NCBI RefSeq assembly: GCF_009727055.1
Contig: NC_052350.1
Span: forward strand, 18,226,840 to 18,290,839
Reading direction: 5' to 3'
Length of the DNA stretch: 64,000 nt
DNA from: Benincasa hispida
Taxonomy: Eukaryota > Streptophyta > Magnoliopsida > Cucurbitales > Cucurbitaceae
In this document: piece by piece, positions 20,796-31,330 of the stretch
How the letters are laid out: the number at the start of each line of letters is the position of its first letter
Numbering within the stretch: the stretch's first letter is position 1
Notes under the pieces: model-generated
Database searches by the model: none
Seen by the model: only the letters and a program-made list of their open reading frames with translations
What the model was told of the DNA's origin: nothing
Position numbers and translations under genes: made by a program

Positions 20796-21970
20796 TGTAA
20801 CACCCCAATTTATTTTATAATTAAGGTTTAATTTATTTTGTAATTAAGCTTTAATTTGTGTTGGACTACTTGGATAAATCAGAATTGGAGACTTATGTGT
20901 TTGGCCAAGATAAAATACAATTTAATTATTCGAAATTAATTAAGTTTTAATTTGGCTTGCATTCGGAGATTTGATTATCTATAGAGATAATTAAATTTGT
21001 TTTTTTGGAGTTTTAAAAAGAATATATATATATATATATATTGGAAGAGAAATGAGGAATTTGAAATTTTAAAAGGAAAAGAAATGGTTTAAGTTATATT
21101 TATATTTATACATTTGAGAAAGGTAGAAAAAGAAAAGAAAATTAGAATTTCTTTTCTCTCTTTCTCCTCAGCCGCGCAGACCCCCCCTCCGCTTCTCGTT
21201 TTTTTTTCTTTTCTTCAAGCGCGTCCGCCCTAGCGCCGTTGAAGCCAGCTGCCATCGCCGCGAAGAGCTGTCGTTTTTCCGATTCGTTCAGCGCACCAAT
21301 CGATCACGTCTCCAGCCACACCGCCGGTTCAAGTCGCCCACCTTTGCGCGCCGCTGTTCGCGGATCTGAAGCCGGCGCGGGTTTCAGTCGACAGCCGTCT
21401 CTTTTGTTTGGTGTTCGCAGAACAGCGCCGCCCAAGCCGATCAGCACCTTCATGCACAAGCTTCCGAGGAAAACCTCGAGTAAGACATCATTTTGTTTTG
21501 CAGAAAATTGTAATAGTGGGAAAATTAAGTTATTAATTTTGGATTTAATTCATGATCAGATTGTTGGAATTTGTCTTTTACGTGGGCGGTGGATTTATAA
21601 AGTAAAGATTAGATTTATAAAGTAAATTAATGGACTCTTGAATATTCACGTTCATGTTGTTTTTTTCATGTTTGACGGTGTGCCATTCGACCACTAAACA
21701 TACGAATCAATGGTAATCGATGTAGTTGTTTGAGCCACGAGCCATCATTCTCTGATCCTGGTAATGAAATCACCTACTGAGTATTTTATACTCAACCTTT
21801 ATCTTTATTTTTTTTTATCTTTATTTTTTTCCTTTATGTTTTACTGAGTATTTTATACTCAACCTTTATCTTTATTTTTTTTTATCTTTATTTTTTTCCT
21901 TTATGTTTTCTCACGTTTTAATTAAATAGTTTCTTATACACTTAAGCAGTCCAAAATCATGTTATTTTAT
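20796..21970 (+). repeat. 3' LTR, end missing, with 67-bp duplication
   Basis: It starts TGTAACACCCCAATTTATTT at 20796. A TA microsatellite lies at about 21023-21042. GC-rich R/U5-like sequence covers 21170-21480. The ATTTTATACTCAACC box and its T-rich tail are duplicated in tandem (21775-21841 and 21842-21908, period 67). Similarity to the 5' LTR stops after TTAAGCAGTCCAAAATCATG at about 21970, so the canonical ...TGTTACA end is gone. Confidence 0.8.
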
Positions 21971-22960
21971 TGATGGTAATGACGAGTTCCAACGCACAAC
22001 AACATTTGAATCCTATCGAATGAAATGAGCAAGGTCCACTCCTTTCGTAAAATAAGGTCAAAATGACCAACTTTTAAATTGTTCAAAAAGAGTGCTCTAT
22101 TGACGCTTAAGATAGAGAGCTCTATCATATTAAAAAATATCATATCAATTAGTAGTAATAAAAAAAAACTAGAAATAAGCGAATTTTAAAGTATCGAAAG
22201 GGGTGCGAAGTAATTGTTTGGAGTCGGATATCCTAAATTAACTTTTTAAAGAGTATTTATGCCAAATCAACCAATTTGACGGCATGATTTGGTCACGCTA
22301 ATATGAACAAAATTAAATAGATGTCATAAAAAAAATTTGTAATTTATCCAAAATTTTATTAGATGAAGATCTCGATTCAATAATTATTATAAACATTAAT
22401 CTTAGGTTAAAATACAAAACAAGTTTTAACCTTCCATTTAACATTATGAACAGAACACCAACTCAAAATTACCATAATATTGATTTAGAAGATTTCTATC
22501 TCAATTCATGAATGGTTTTACTTGTATTGGTTGAATAATTGATATAATTAAATTTACCGTAATCAATAAGGTTAAGTTTTAAACCTATCAGTGACTTAAC
22601 AATTTTTAGTTAGACAAAACATGTGGTTATTGAAATTCGAACCTTCACGCTCTCCAATTTAGTCATACTAAAATTGGCTTAAGTAAATAACCAGTATATT
22701 AATGTCATTAATCTAGTCAAGCATTTATCAAACCTAATTAAGCTAACAACACAAAATACATATATACGAAAAAGAAGATGCAGTTATGGAGATTTGGGAT
22801 TTGGCGAGTAGGTTAAATTGCGGTGACTTGTCAATTGCTTTAGCCCTGTGCGCTTTTATGAATTTCCCTTTTTAAAAAAAATGAAAAAGAAAGAATCTCT
22901 GATTTAGTTATAGCATGTCCATTGTCCTCCAAAGCCAAAACTCCACAGGCAGTTTATATG
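21971..22960. other. AT-rich spacer
   Basis: No open frame or recognised repeat of note was found. At 22640-22680 ATTGAAATTCGAACCTTC is a generic tRNA-like word only. Confidence 0.5.
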
Positions 22961-22975
22961 GTTATGAATGAATTG

Positions 22976-22983
22976 TATAAATA
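22976..22983 (+). promoter_or_regulatory. TATA box of the 23.1 kb small gene
   Basis: TATAAATA is a perfect match to the plant consensus. It lies about 115 bp before the main ATG (23092) and 62 bp before a short upstream ORF (23038-23070). Confidence 0.5.
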
Positions 22984-23037
22984 ACCCTTCTAATATTAGC
23001 CTCTTCCTTTTTATGTTTCTCCTTTCTTCTTCCTTCA

Positions 23038-23070
23038 ATGGATCCCCCATTCCCTGCAACTAACCCATAA
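23038..23070 (+). other. Short upstream ORF (10 codons)
   Basis: ATG GAT CCC ... CCA TAA encodes MDPPFPATNP and ends 21 bp before the main ATG. If the mapped TATA box is used, it would lie in the 5' leader and could lower translation of the main frame. Confidence 0.3.
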
Positions 23071-23091
23071 TCATTATCATAATTCATATCC

Positions 23092-23514
23092 ATGGCCGAT
23101 CTTAAACCTCTACAAATTCTTCTGCAAATATCGACCCTTCTTCTAGCTTCTGAACTCAACTCTATTTTCGCTCACACAGATACATCAACTCCCAATCTTC
23201 CCCAACAAACAGCCAATGGAGGACGGCTCTCTTCCTCCGATCCGCATCTTCCTCCACCTCGCAACAACCAAAGAGCCACCCGAAACAATGCCAAAGCAAT
23301 AATTGAAGAACATGCCACCAGACTCTCTCTCAAAAGCTTCAGATCTCATCGCGTTTCGATTAGGAAACGCAGAAGATGCGAACGCCAACGTGCTAGGCAA
23401 CCCGCGTCCCGGAATTCCTCCCAAGGTTATATTGTGGCGGTTTCTTTCTCGAACATTTGCTTTGCGATTCTTTCGTTGATTCTGCATGATCTGGTTTCTG
23501 TTAACTCACATTGA
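23092..23514 (+). CDS. Candidate small protein with signal peptide and hydrophobic C-terminus, 140 aa
   Basis: The family is not recognised. The N-terminus (residues 6-28, LQILLQISTLLLASELNSIF) resembles a signal peptide. The middle is Ser/Pro/Asn-rich and then strongly basic (SIRKRRRCERQRARQ at about residues 102-116). The last 30 residues (GYIVAVSFSNICFAILSLIL...) are hydrophobic. A well-placed TATA box (22976) supports transcription. The basic middle is unusual for a secreted protein, and a donor-like CCAAG/GTTATA near 23425 could mean the real gene splices there. Confidence is moderate; a chance ORF is possible. Confidence 0.45.
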   Translation: MADLKPLQILLQISTLLLASELNSIFAHTDTSTPNLPQQTANGGRLSSSDPHLPPPRNNQRATRNNAKAIIEEHATRLSLKSFRSHRVSIRKRRRCERQRARQPASRNSSQGYIVAVSFSNICFAILSLILHDLVSVNSH

Positions 23515-24905
23515 AGATGAAGATGAAGATGAACCAAGGGGTAATATTTTTTTTTCCCCATTGGCATTGTCTGCAAAATTCTTTTATTGATACATTTTTT
23601 GAGATGAGAGGATGGGAATCTGTTTGGTTTGATCATGAATTTTGTTCTTGGGAAAAATCAGGGGTGAATTTTAGGAGAAGGCTTCTTCATATTTCTGTTA
23701 TCTCAGGGTTTCTGTGGCAGGAGGGCAAGAAATGGAATAGAATTTTGGCAATAGGAGGAAAGGAATTATATTCTGTCTTCTAAAGTGACTGATCTGATTT
23801 TACAAAAGAAGATTTTCCATCTCTTATACGTCAATCCAACACACTTTTTCCTTAACCACTCTTTCTCTTCAAGAACCTTTATCTCTTTGGAATCATATTA
23901 AAAGCACAGTTTTCCCCCTTTTTTCTGTTCTTACTTCAGTTTTAATGAGATTGATCTATGGTGACTACCTACCTAAGATTTAATATCTTACAAGTTTCCT
24001 TGACATTCACATGTTATAAGATCAAACGGGTTGTCCCATAAGATTAGTCGAGATGCGCGTAAGCTGGTCCGAACACTAACGGATATTTAAAAAAATGTTT
24101 CAACGGGATTGAACCATCAATCTTTGAAAAGAAAATATGTGTCTTATCCATGAAACTAGTTTATGATTCACCTCACAATTTATTGTTCTCTTCTTTCAAA
24201 ATAATATTGAATAACAAGTTCCTTCTTGTCAATTTGTTGATAAGTTTTTTCTTCTCTCCTGGGTTGGTTATACAAAGGCATTTTCTATCATGAATTTCTG
24301 TATCCATAAGTTTCATTTAGGTTCTGTCCACACACATTTTTTGTTTTGCATCACTATTATGCGATGTTCTCTCTTAATAGTTAAATACATCAAAAGTCAA
24401 TATCTAGATATCTTTCTAAAGTAAAAGTATGCACTAGTATTAACACAATGATATCTAATTCTTGGTGATGAGATCAAGTTTCTTATTTTACAATAAATTA
24501 TACAGATGCTATATTCTAGGAATATCATGTTTAAAATCTCTAAAACGAATAGTCTATTAAACTTATGCTCGAACTTAAATGGTATACTTTATTAAAAATT
24601 CTAAATACTCATATATGACTCATTTACAAGTATCTTTACATTTACCATAAAAAAGAAAAAGAAGAAATTACAAAATGGGAGTCTATTTTAAGCCACGCAT
24701 TCAATTTATCTAAGAAGTTAGTTTTGAATTCTTTTCTGAATTAAAAAACATTATTTTGTGAGTATATATTCCAATCCATATATGTCTCTATAAGCTATAC
24801 ACTTTATAGGGGCCATTGTTGGTTCTTTTTGGTAGTTAAAAACAGGCAGTCTCAACCCTCCATTTACCCATAGAAGATTGAATTTGAACATCAAAATCAA
24901 TCTAC
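23515..24905. other. Spacer with a probable SINE remnant
   Basis: Apart from the SINE-like stretch described separately (24010-24110), this is AT-rich sequence without coding signal. A possible TATA element (CTTTATAGG) lies near 24800 ahead of the next gene. Confidence 0.5.
24010..24110 (+). repeat. tRNA-derived SINE-like remnant
   Basis: GATTAGTCGAGATGCGCGTA followed by AGCTGGTCCGAACACTAAC and an A-run is typical, as I recall, of the 3' part of a plant SINE. A tRNA-like word GGGATTGAACC follows at about 24106. No target duplication was identified. Confidence 0.4.
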
Positions 24906-25744
24906 ATGAAGAAAGGGCTATTCATTTTGTTCTTCTTCTCTCTTCTTTGCCTCTATCTCCTTCCATTTTGCCTATCTGAAACCAATTTCACCACCAAAGC
25001 TGATGATCGCTACAAGCAGCTGAAGCAGGGGAAGCCCAGAAAAGGTAACAGATCTAACAATCTTTTGGATTTTGCACTTGAAGAACAATGTGTTAGAAGT
25101 GCTTTTAAGTGTGTGTGGTTTTTTTCAAAATGAAAATAGCTTTTGAAAAACTTTCAGGGGTGTTGAGCTCACAACATGTTTGGGACTTCAATTATAATAA
25201 TTGGTATTTCCAATTATTATAACCTATAATTAACTACAACATTACTATTTTAAATCCCTCTTTCGGTGTTTACGATTTCCTACTCATCATCTTTTTCTCT
25301 TTTTGTGATGGTGTTTACTATTTTATACCCAGTCTAAAATAGTATACACTCAAAACACATATTATTATAACCAGACTAAAATAGTTTGCACCTCAAACAC
25401 AAACTATTTACTACCATGGACTATAATAATTAACTTAGCATCCCAAACGTCAAAGTTTATTTTCAATGAAAATAATTCTTTGAAAACACTTCTTTCTCTA
25501 GTCAATCCAAACAAACCTTTGTATTGTCATATCTGCAGATTTACATGGAAGTGAACAAATAAATGGTGGAGCTGCGATGGCGAGAGTTATTAGAGCAAAA
25601 GCAGTTTATGGTGGGGCGAACGACATTCATCACGGGCACTCGAAGAATGGTGCTAACCCTTTACAGATCAAATCAATTTCTTCGATGCTGTGGAAAGTTT
25701 CATTTAGTTTCTTTTGTTTCTGTCTTGTTCTTAAAGGTTTTTAA
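24906..25744 (+). CDS. Small secreted or GPI-anchored-type protein, 2 exons, 114 aa
   Basis: Exons are 24906-25044 and 25539-25744, with a GT-AG intron of 494 bp. A GAT codon is split across the junction, so the frame is kept. Residues 1-24 are a strong signal peptide (LFILFFFSLLCLYLLPFCLS). The mature part contains KQGKPRK, then GSEQINGGAAMARVIRAKAV, YGGAND and HHGHSKNGANP. The last 20 residues (LWKVSFSFFCFCLVLKGF) are hydrophobic. The VIRAKAVYGGAN block recalls an uncharacterised plant membrane protein family, from memory only. It lies between eIFiso4G and RCI2, where Arabidopsis chromosome 4 has, as I recall, a small putative membrane lipoprotein gene (At4g30670). The longer frame from 25563 is out of phase with the splice and is not the product. 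Confidence 0.65.
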
Positions 25745-26966
25745 GAAACGGCTCTGTTGTAGGCTTGTAGCAGAGCAATTTAAGTGTTATGTTCTGTAAT
25801 GGTTTAAACCTTGTTTATGGCCAATGTTATTGTTGGATTACTTGACTTTGAAGCTTCATAACGCTTGATTCTCTACACTTTTTTTTTTTCTTTCTGGACC
25901 AAAATCTTGTTCTTCCAAGCCTGTTTACCAAGGTTCAAAGTCGGTCATTTGTAATTTCCTTTGTCTTTTGGCAAGTGTTTTATGTTCTGACCTATGGTAA
26001 TGATGTTGGAGGGGTAGATTTTGGGTCGGGAAGAATTTGTTCTCGGCAGCTCGGATACAGTGGTCTTCATTTGTGTCTGATTTTGGTGGAGAATATTAAA
26101 ATAAAGTGAAGTATATTGATTGCTTTCTTTTTATTGTTTTGGGACATGTTTGAGAGTGATTTTGAAATCATTAATAATTTTTTGTCATATTCAAAATTAC
26201 TCGATTCAATTCAAAACCTTTAGACACTTTTTTCATAAATCAAATTTTATTTTGGTTGAGCCTTCATGTTTGTAATCAGAGCCATATAAATGGGAGATCA
26301 TTTGAACAACTTCAATCTTGGATAATACAAACATTATACTAATTGAGTTATTCTTATTTCAGCCTTTTTTTTTACTTCTTTTTTTACTTAGTTAAGATTA
26401 TATTTTTGACCAATCCCCTGATAGAAACTTAAAATTCAAAAAGAGGGAAATGTTGTTAGTTCCGTTTTACGTATTACCCTACAAACTTTCTGTTATTAGC
26501 TTAGCAGAGTTGTAATCCAAAATTCTGAATTGGAGTTATGGCTTTGAATCAAAGTACCAGAAAATTTCAACACTGTATCTCTCTCTTTGAGCAAAAATAA
26601 TCTAATAAGTCCACTTATAACACTCAGAGAAGCTGAAGCTTGACCTGAATCGGATGATGAATCCGTCCAACCAACAACGCAAGAAACGCAAGAATTAAAG
26701 TCAACTAGGTTTGATCATAATCCCTAAATTTCTATGACGAAATTGAACAAACAAACAAAACAAATAGTGATAATTCCATTTATAAGATTGATTAATTGAT
26801 TTCTCCATCAGGTAGAACCTGCAAGGATAAACTTAGCAAGAAATACAAGGGTTTTAAGCGGTAACAGAACACGAATACATAATACAGATCCAATCACAAA
26901 ATGAACAGACGAAATTCGGAGTAATTACAGCACAGGAATGATATAAAAGCGGAATACCTAAAGAAT
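25745..26966. other. 3' flanks of two convergent genes
   Basis: This lies between the 24.9 kb gene (plus) and the RCI2 gene (minus), so it holds both 3' UTRs. T-rich and A-rich parts are present. No coding region or repeat was recognised. Confidence 0.5.
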
Positions 26967-27292
26967 CTAGGCCGGCGCATAAAGAGGACGCCTGTATTCA
27001 TCGAAGTACTCATCGCGATCAATGAAAACGATAGCATACAAAGCATAGATAATTCCAGGAACATAACCAAGAATCGTCAAAAGAAGGCATATACAAAACT
27101 CAACCTACAACAACCACAGGCAATCATAAATCAGAATCCATTCGATTAATGATAAAATTAATGAAAAATTGAAACAAAAGAAGAAAAAAATCAGAAACGT
27201 ACGGTACAACATCCATGCCTGAGGCAGACGCCCAAAGGAGGAATCAAAATAGCAATGAGAATCTCGCAGAAGATTTCACAGCGAGATGGCAT
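26967..27292 (-). CDS. RCI2/PMP3-type hydrophobic proteolipid (UPF0057), 75 aa, 2 exons
   Basis: Exons on the minus strand are 27292-27203 (30 codons) and 27104-26967 (45 codons plus stop TAG). The GT-AG intron is 98 bp. The protein begins MPSRCEIFCEILIAILIPPL, followed by GVCLRHGCCTVEFCICLLLT and ILGYVPGIIYALYAIVF. Two membrane helices (about residues 8-25 and 31-57) and a polar tail ending DEYFDEYRRPLYAPA give the full PMP3 family pattern. Such small plasma-membrane proteins help keep membrane potential and ion balance and are often cold- or salt-induced. The longer tail fits the At2g24040/At4g30660 branch rather than the 54-residue RCI2A/B. The gene is too short for ordinary ORF calling and is read through the splice. 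Confidence 0.93.
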
Positions 27293-27431
27293 GTTTTAAT
27301 GGCGACAGAAAAGAGGAAAGGAAAAAAGAGGAAGACGATGGCAGGTAGCGACAGATCCAGAATGGGAAAAGAAAAAAATAAACAAATAAGAAGATAAATA
27401 GCAACGAAGAAGACGATCTGATGGACTACGG

Positions 27432-27441
27432 ATTTAAATAG
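27432..27441 (-). promoter_or_regulatory. TATA-like box of the RCI2-type gene
   Basis: On the minus strand the sequence reads CCCTATTTAAATCC, about 145 bp before the start codon. It is a fair TATA variant at a plausible distance. Confidence 0.4.
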
Positions 27442-28111
27442 GGCCACGCGGCTTACTTTCATTGGTTGGACTTGACGAATCATTTATACGTATACCTTGC
27501 TGACCTCATTTTCAAGGATTTTCAAATCCTTGACTTTAATTTGTTTTCTAAAATTGAAAATAAAGGAATTAAAATTAGGGAAAAATTAAAAGGATATTGT
27601 ACTTTTAGAAACTATTTAAAAAAATATTGTTGTTTTCAAATTATTTGTAAAAATATTATTGTTTTAAATAAGTCAATGGTTGAAAATTGCACCTAGATAG
27701 GTCGAATTTTGAACCCTCGACCTTCTTTTTTTTTTAAGAAAATATTGTTTTCAAACGAATTCTGCAAGTCTGACTAAATAACGAGCTAATGAATCTCCTT
27801 CTTTTTGCCACTAAACTTTCCAATCAAATTCAAGAGCGAGATTAAGAGAGATAGCGATATTTTGAGCAAGAGCGTGAGCGAGAGCGAGATTTTGATAGAG
27901 AGCGAGAATACCGTACAAATTTTCCTCTTTTTTCCTTTTTAATTATTACACATTCCACCTTCTTCTTTCTAATCCTTCTTTTTTTTTTTAAATTTTCTAT
28001 TTATAAAAAAAAAATTCTAAAAATATTATTTATTTTATTTAAACTCTAAAGGAATAAATTAAAAAATAATAATAACTCATAAAAATAAAAAATGTAAATT
28101 AAATATCTCAT

Positions 28112-29100
28112 TTATATAAAAATAATTACAAAAATCAATGTGTCCCACAAGGCGGACGTCGTCGATTTCGAGTTTGTTGTCGTCGTCGACTTAAACTTGA
28201 GGTTGCTCGGGTTCTTCTTGATGTTGCTCTGGTACATCTGCAGGCGCTTCATAAATATAATATTCATTATACTCTCCACGACTCCGACCATGTCCATGCA
28301 CGTATGAAGACGAAGGACCAGACTCTGAGTCATAATGTCCTGAACCAAATGTTAGCATCATCATCATCGGACTAACATAATCAGTTTGACTTTGCGTCTG
28401 CGTCATAGGGGCAACTCTTCCACATTATGTGCAACCTCATCAAACTCATCCTCTTCCGCAGAACAGGTCCTTACGTCTAGGAGCTGGTGGAGGAACAATA
28501 GGTATATCATACATATAATGAATTTCCTCCATATAGCTTTAGTTGTCACTACTTATAGCAAGAACCTGGTTCGGATCATTCGCAACCTCACGGAGTCTAC
28601 TGTTGTTCGATCTCTGTGAATATAAAACAATTAGACAATATTTAAAATAAATTTAAATTAAAAAATTAGATAATATTCATTCATTTATCAGATGACCCAC
28701 AGCTGCTCCGAATGAGTGACGTAGCGCCTTGTGATATTATTATACCAATGAATATATTCTGGAGTGACATTTGTGTCAAACTGTTCAAGAGAAACCCCCA
28801 CTGCAATAAACCTTGCACGATAGTGCCATCGCACTACCAAATGTGCAACTTTTTGGATCAATCTCCAGTCCTTAGGTCAATATCATGCAGTACGGGTTCA
28901 GTATTACAAGGCGATGGATATCCTGCTGAAAACCGAATTGTCTCATCAACCTGTCAGGAATATGCCACTCACCAATGTGAAAACATATGAGAGAACTCAT
29001 CGTCCGCCATATGTTTTGACCATTCGATACAAAAATTAGGAAAAGTATGCACAACAATTTTGTACGGCTCTCAAATAACCTGAAACACAAAATATTATAT
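28112..29100 (-). pseudogene. Plant mobile domain C-terminal tail, copy 2
   Basis: The minus strand encodes TQSQTDYVSPMMMM, SSYVHGHGRSRGEYNEYYIY and APADVPEQHQEEPEQPQV (28406-28191), closely matching the copy-1 tail. A frame break follows before the basic end. Upstream (29090-28872) the PMD part reads NGQNIWRTMSSLICFHIGEW and then DRLMRQFGFQQDIH. Here the Trp is kept where copy 1 has a stop, so this copy is somewhat less decayed in that segment. Confidence 0.7.
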
Positions 29101-29389
29101 TAGAGAATATTAAAGACAAATACAATAAAATTTGAATAAAATAAATTAGGTTTAGTGTAATGCACATGTTCAGGTTTGAAGCAGATAAAACATGTATCTA
29201 TACTGGTTGACTACATGTGTGGTTGTCCTAGTCACACAAATTTTGTCTCTCCACCTAAATTTTTAAATTGATAATTTAGAATTTAAATTAACTAGATCAG
29301 TGATATAAAAATTAAATTGAATTAAAACAATACCGAGAAACCGTAGGCTCGTCCAACTAACTGAGCGTCATTAACATGACGTAGTTGTG

Positions 29390-30270
29390 GAGCCATTGTT
29401 GGAATCGCTCCCAAGCCCATAGTTGCAAAAGTATGAGAGGCTCAGCTATCTCTCGAACCTCAGGTCTTGTTGCTTTGCATAGTTGTCTATACAACCATGC
29501 CAAGCATGCTCCACTTCACGAATACCACCGCATCATGGAGGTTAGCTAACAGTGGCAGGAACATCAAGTGACAAAATGACTTGATTTATCTGAAAACAAA
29601 CTTCACCCATCATTTGTAGTATATATGCTCGCGTATATCTTATGACGTTTCCTCGTCCACATCATCTGTGAGCTACGAAATTGTGTTCTTAACCATATTA
29701 AACTTAACCTCGATCCTTTAATCTTGTCGGCAAGTAGGGTCACACGAGGTACAGTTGACAAACTTCTAACTAGTCATCATACATCACTCCGGTGACCAGC
29801 TCACTGTCAACAGGTAACCTCAACAACACTTCTATGTCTTATAGAGTGATAGTGCACTTTCCAACAGACATATGGAATGTATGCATCTCAGGCCTCCATC
29901 TCTCGACCAAGCTGTGATCAGATGCCAGTCCAACTGAATAAATTCTGCCTCTCGACGTCTACAAGATATTTCTCCAGTAGTACGATCTCGCCATACAACA
30001 TATGATCGAAGAAATGGACTAGTCGTACAAAACATCGGGATCAACAGGTCCTGGGTTTATCTTGACGCTCCAATGCATCCCTTATTTCTTCTCTTCTTTT
30101 CTCGAAATAGTTCACGCATTTGAAAAATGTTACCTAAGCAAGGAGCATTTATAGGTAACATTCGAGCTCCTCTGAGGACTCTATTTATGCACTCTGATAG
30201 ATTTGTCGTCATCCACCCATATCTGAATCCTCTATCATGTGCAAGTCCATTGATCTAACTAATTTTGTCA
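29390..30270 (-). pseudogene. Plant mobile domain and MULE transposase C-terminal fragment, copy 2
   Basis: Reading the minus strand from 30260: AHDRGFRYGWMTTNLSECIN, RVLRGARMLPINAPCLGN and FQMRELFREKRR. This is the end of a MULE transposase DDE region that copy 1 lacks. The frame then enters a PMD ([12 protein letters not shown] at 29950-29900, then [12 protein letters not shown] text), with frame breaks and stops around 29850-29400. Together the two copies show that the family joins MULE transposase and PMD in one unit. Confidence 0.7.
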
Positions 30271-30334
30271 AAAAAACTTAGACAGCTCCGATTTATCCAT
30301 TTGATATCTTCAATTGCTGTGTTGAACTTTTGAA

Positions 30335-30500
30335 TTTATAGTATAATAATCTAATATATTCAATTTATTGTCTAATGATTATTCAATTATAGTATAATAA
30401 TCTAATATATTCAATTTGTTGTCTAATGATTATTCAATTATAGTATAATAATCTAATATATTCAAATAGTCTAATGATTATTCAATTATAGTATGATTAT
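30335..30500. repeat. Tandem repeat, 51 bp, about 3.3 copies
   Basis: TATAGTATAATAATCTAATA begins at 30337, 30388, 30439 and (shortened) 30487. Units also include TGTCTAATGATTATTCAAT. It is AT-only filler at the start of the copy-2 coding remnant. Confidence 0.9.
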
Positions 30501-31330
30501 TAACTCTTTTTTCTCTTTTTTTTTTTTTATATATATATTTCTATGGAAAGTTCAAATAAAGTGAAAAACTTTCGCTCTCCCCTAAGATCTGCTCTCTCAA
30601 TCTCGCTCTCTCTTAAGATCTTGCTCTCTCATCTCGCTCTCTCCTAAGATCTCGCTCTCTCACTCTCGTTCTTTCTCAATATCTCGCTCTCTCTGTTATT
30701 TGTTGTTATTTTTCCATTAATGATTACTAGCTTTCATTTCTTCTGGAACAATCACAAACACTTTTTTTATTATTGATCTACTTTTTTGTTCGTAGACAAA
30801 GCTAATTCGGAATTGTCTTTCATTCCAAGGCATAACTTGTATCCATGGGCTCTAATTCGTCTGAAGTTTGCTCCCAGAAATATAGTCATTCCCACCTCCT
30901 CATGTCAATCCCACAAGTCTTTGTCTAATTCGAAATGATAACAAAATGCATAGGTTGTTAGAACAACTCGAGTACGTAGATACATATAGTATACCATCTC
31001 ATTACTTTATTTCCTCTATGAGGGAAAAAGAAAAGTAATAAACCTGCAATCTCGATGGTGGATATGTGTCAAAACTTCAACCTTCGACAACTAAGTAAGA
31101 TTCGCGAGATTTCTCTTGTCGAGGGTTAAAGTTTCAGCTTATATATTGTTTCCAATTTTTTCTTTGTTCGTCGAGTTCTCAACGTTCGACCTCCACATTA
31201 GTCGAGTTCTCAACGTTCGACCTCTAGCCTCAAATTCCCAAAACAACAATATTTCTCTAATAAGTTTCAAAACAACAATATTCTCTAATAAGTTTTGAAA
31301 ACAACAATATTAATATTAATATCCTTAAAA

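Larger units (their letters stand above)
14670..21970 (+). mobile_element. Ty3/gypsy LTR retrotransposon, dead and truncated at both ends
   Basis: Order on the plus strand: 5' LTR part, primer binding site, gag, a collapsed protease region, reverse transcriptase, RNase H, integrase, polypurine tract and 3' LTR part. Many in-frame stops and frameshifts break the polyprotein, so it cannot move by itself. The 5' LTR lacks the TGTAACACCCC start seen in the 3' LTR. The 3' LTR lacks the last roughly 90 bp seen in the 5' LTR. Therefore no target-site duplication can be found. The family resembles common cucurbit gypsy elements (from memory). The protease region is damaged by an assembly artefact (17571-17744). 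Confidence 0.9.
27590..31330 (-). mobile_element. Degenerate MULE / plant-mobile-domain element, copy 2 (inverted)
   Basis: Coding remnants of the same family as 1-3.3 kb lie on the minus strand from about 30270 to 28112. Flanking motifs agree: GGTCGAATTTTGAACCCTCG at 27699 on one side and GTCGAGTTCTCAACGTTCGA at 31170 and 31201 on the other. A purine-rich GAGCGAGA tract (27828-27910) on the left mirrors a CTCGCTCTCTC tract (30590-30690) on the right, an inverted pair. Poly-A/T steps AAACAACAATATT (about 31240-31310) and its counterpart near 27600-27665 mark the probable ends. Confidence 0.7.

Noticed and set aside
25563..25799. ATG-started frame MVELRWRELL in the second exon of the 24.9 kb gene
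   Set aside because: It is out of phase with the splice junction. The in-phase reading gives a protein with signal peptide and hydrophobic end.
27215..27397. Plus-strand frame of 60 codons over the RCI2-type exon
   Set aside because: The minus strand encodes a clear PMP3-family protein; the plus frame is its shadow.
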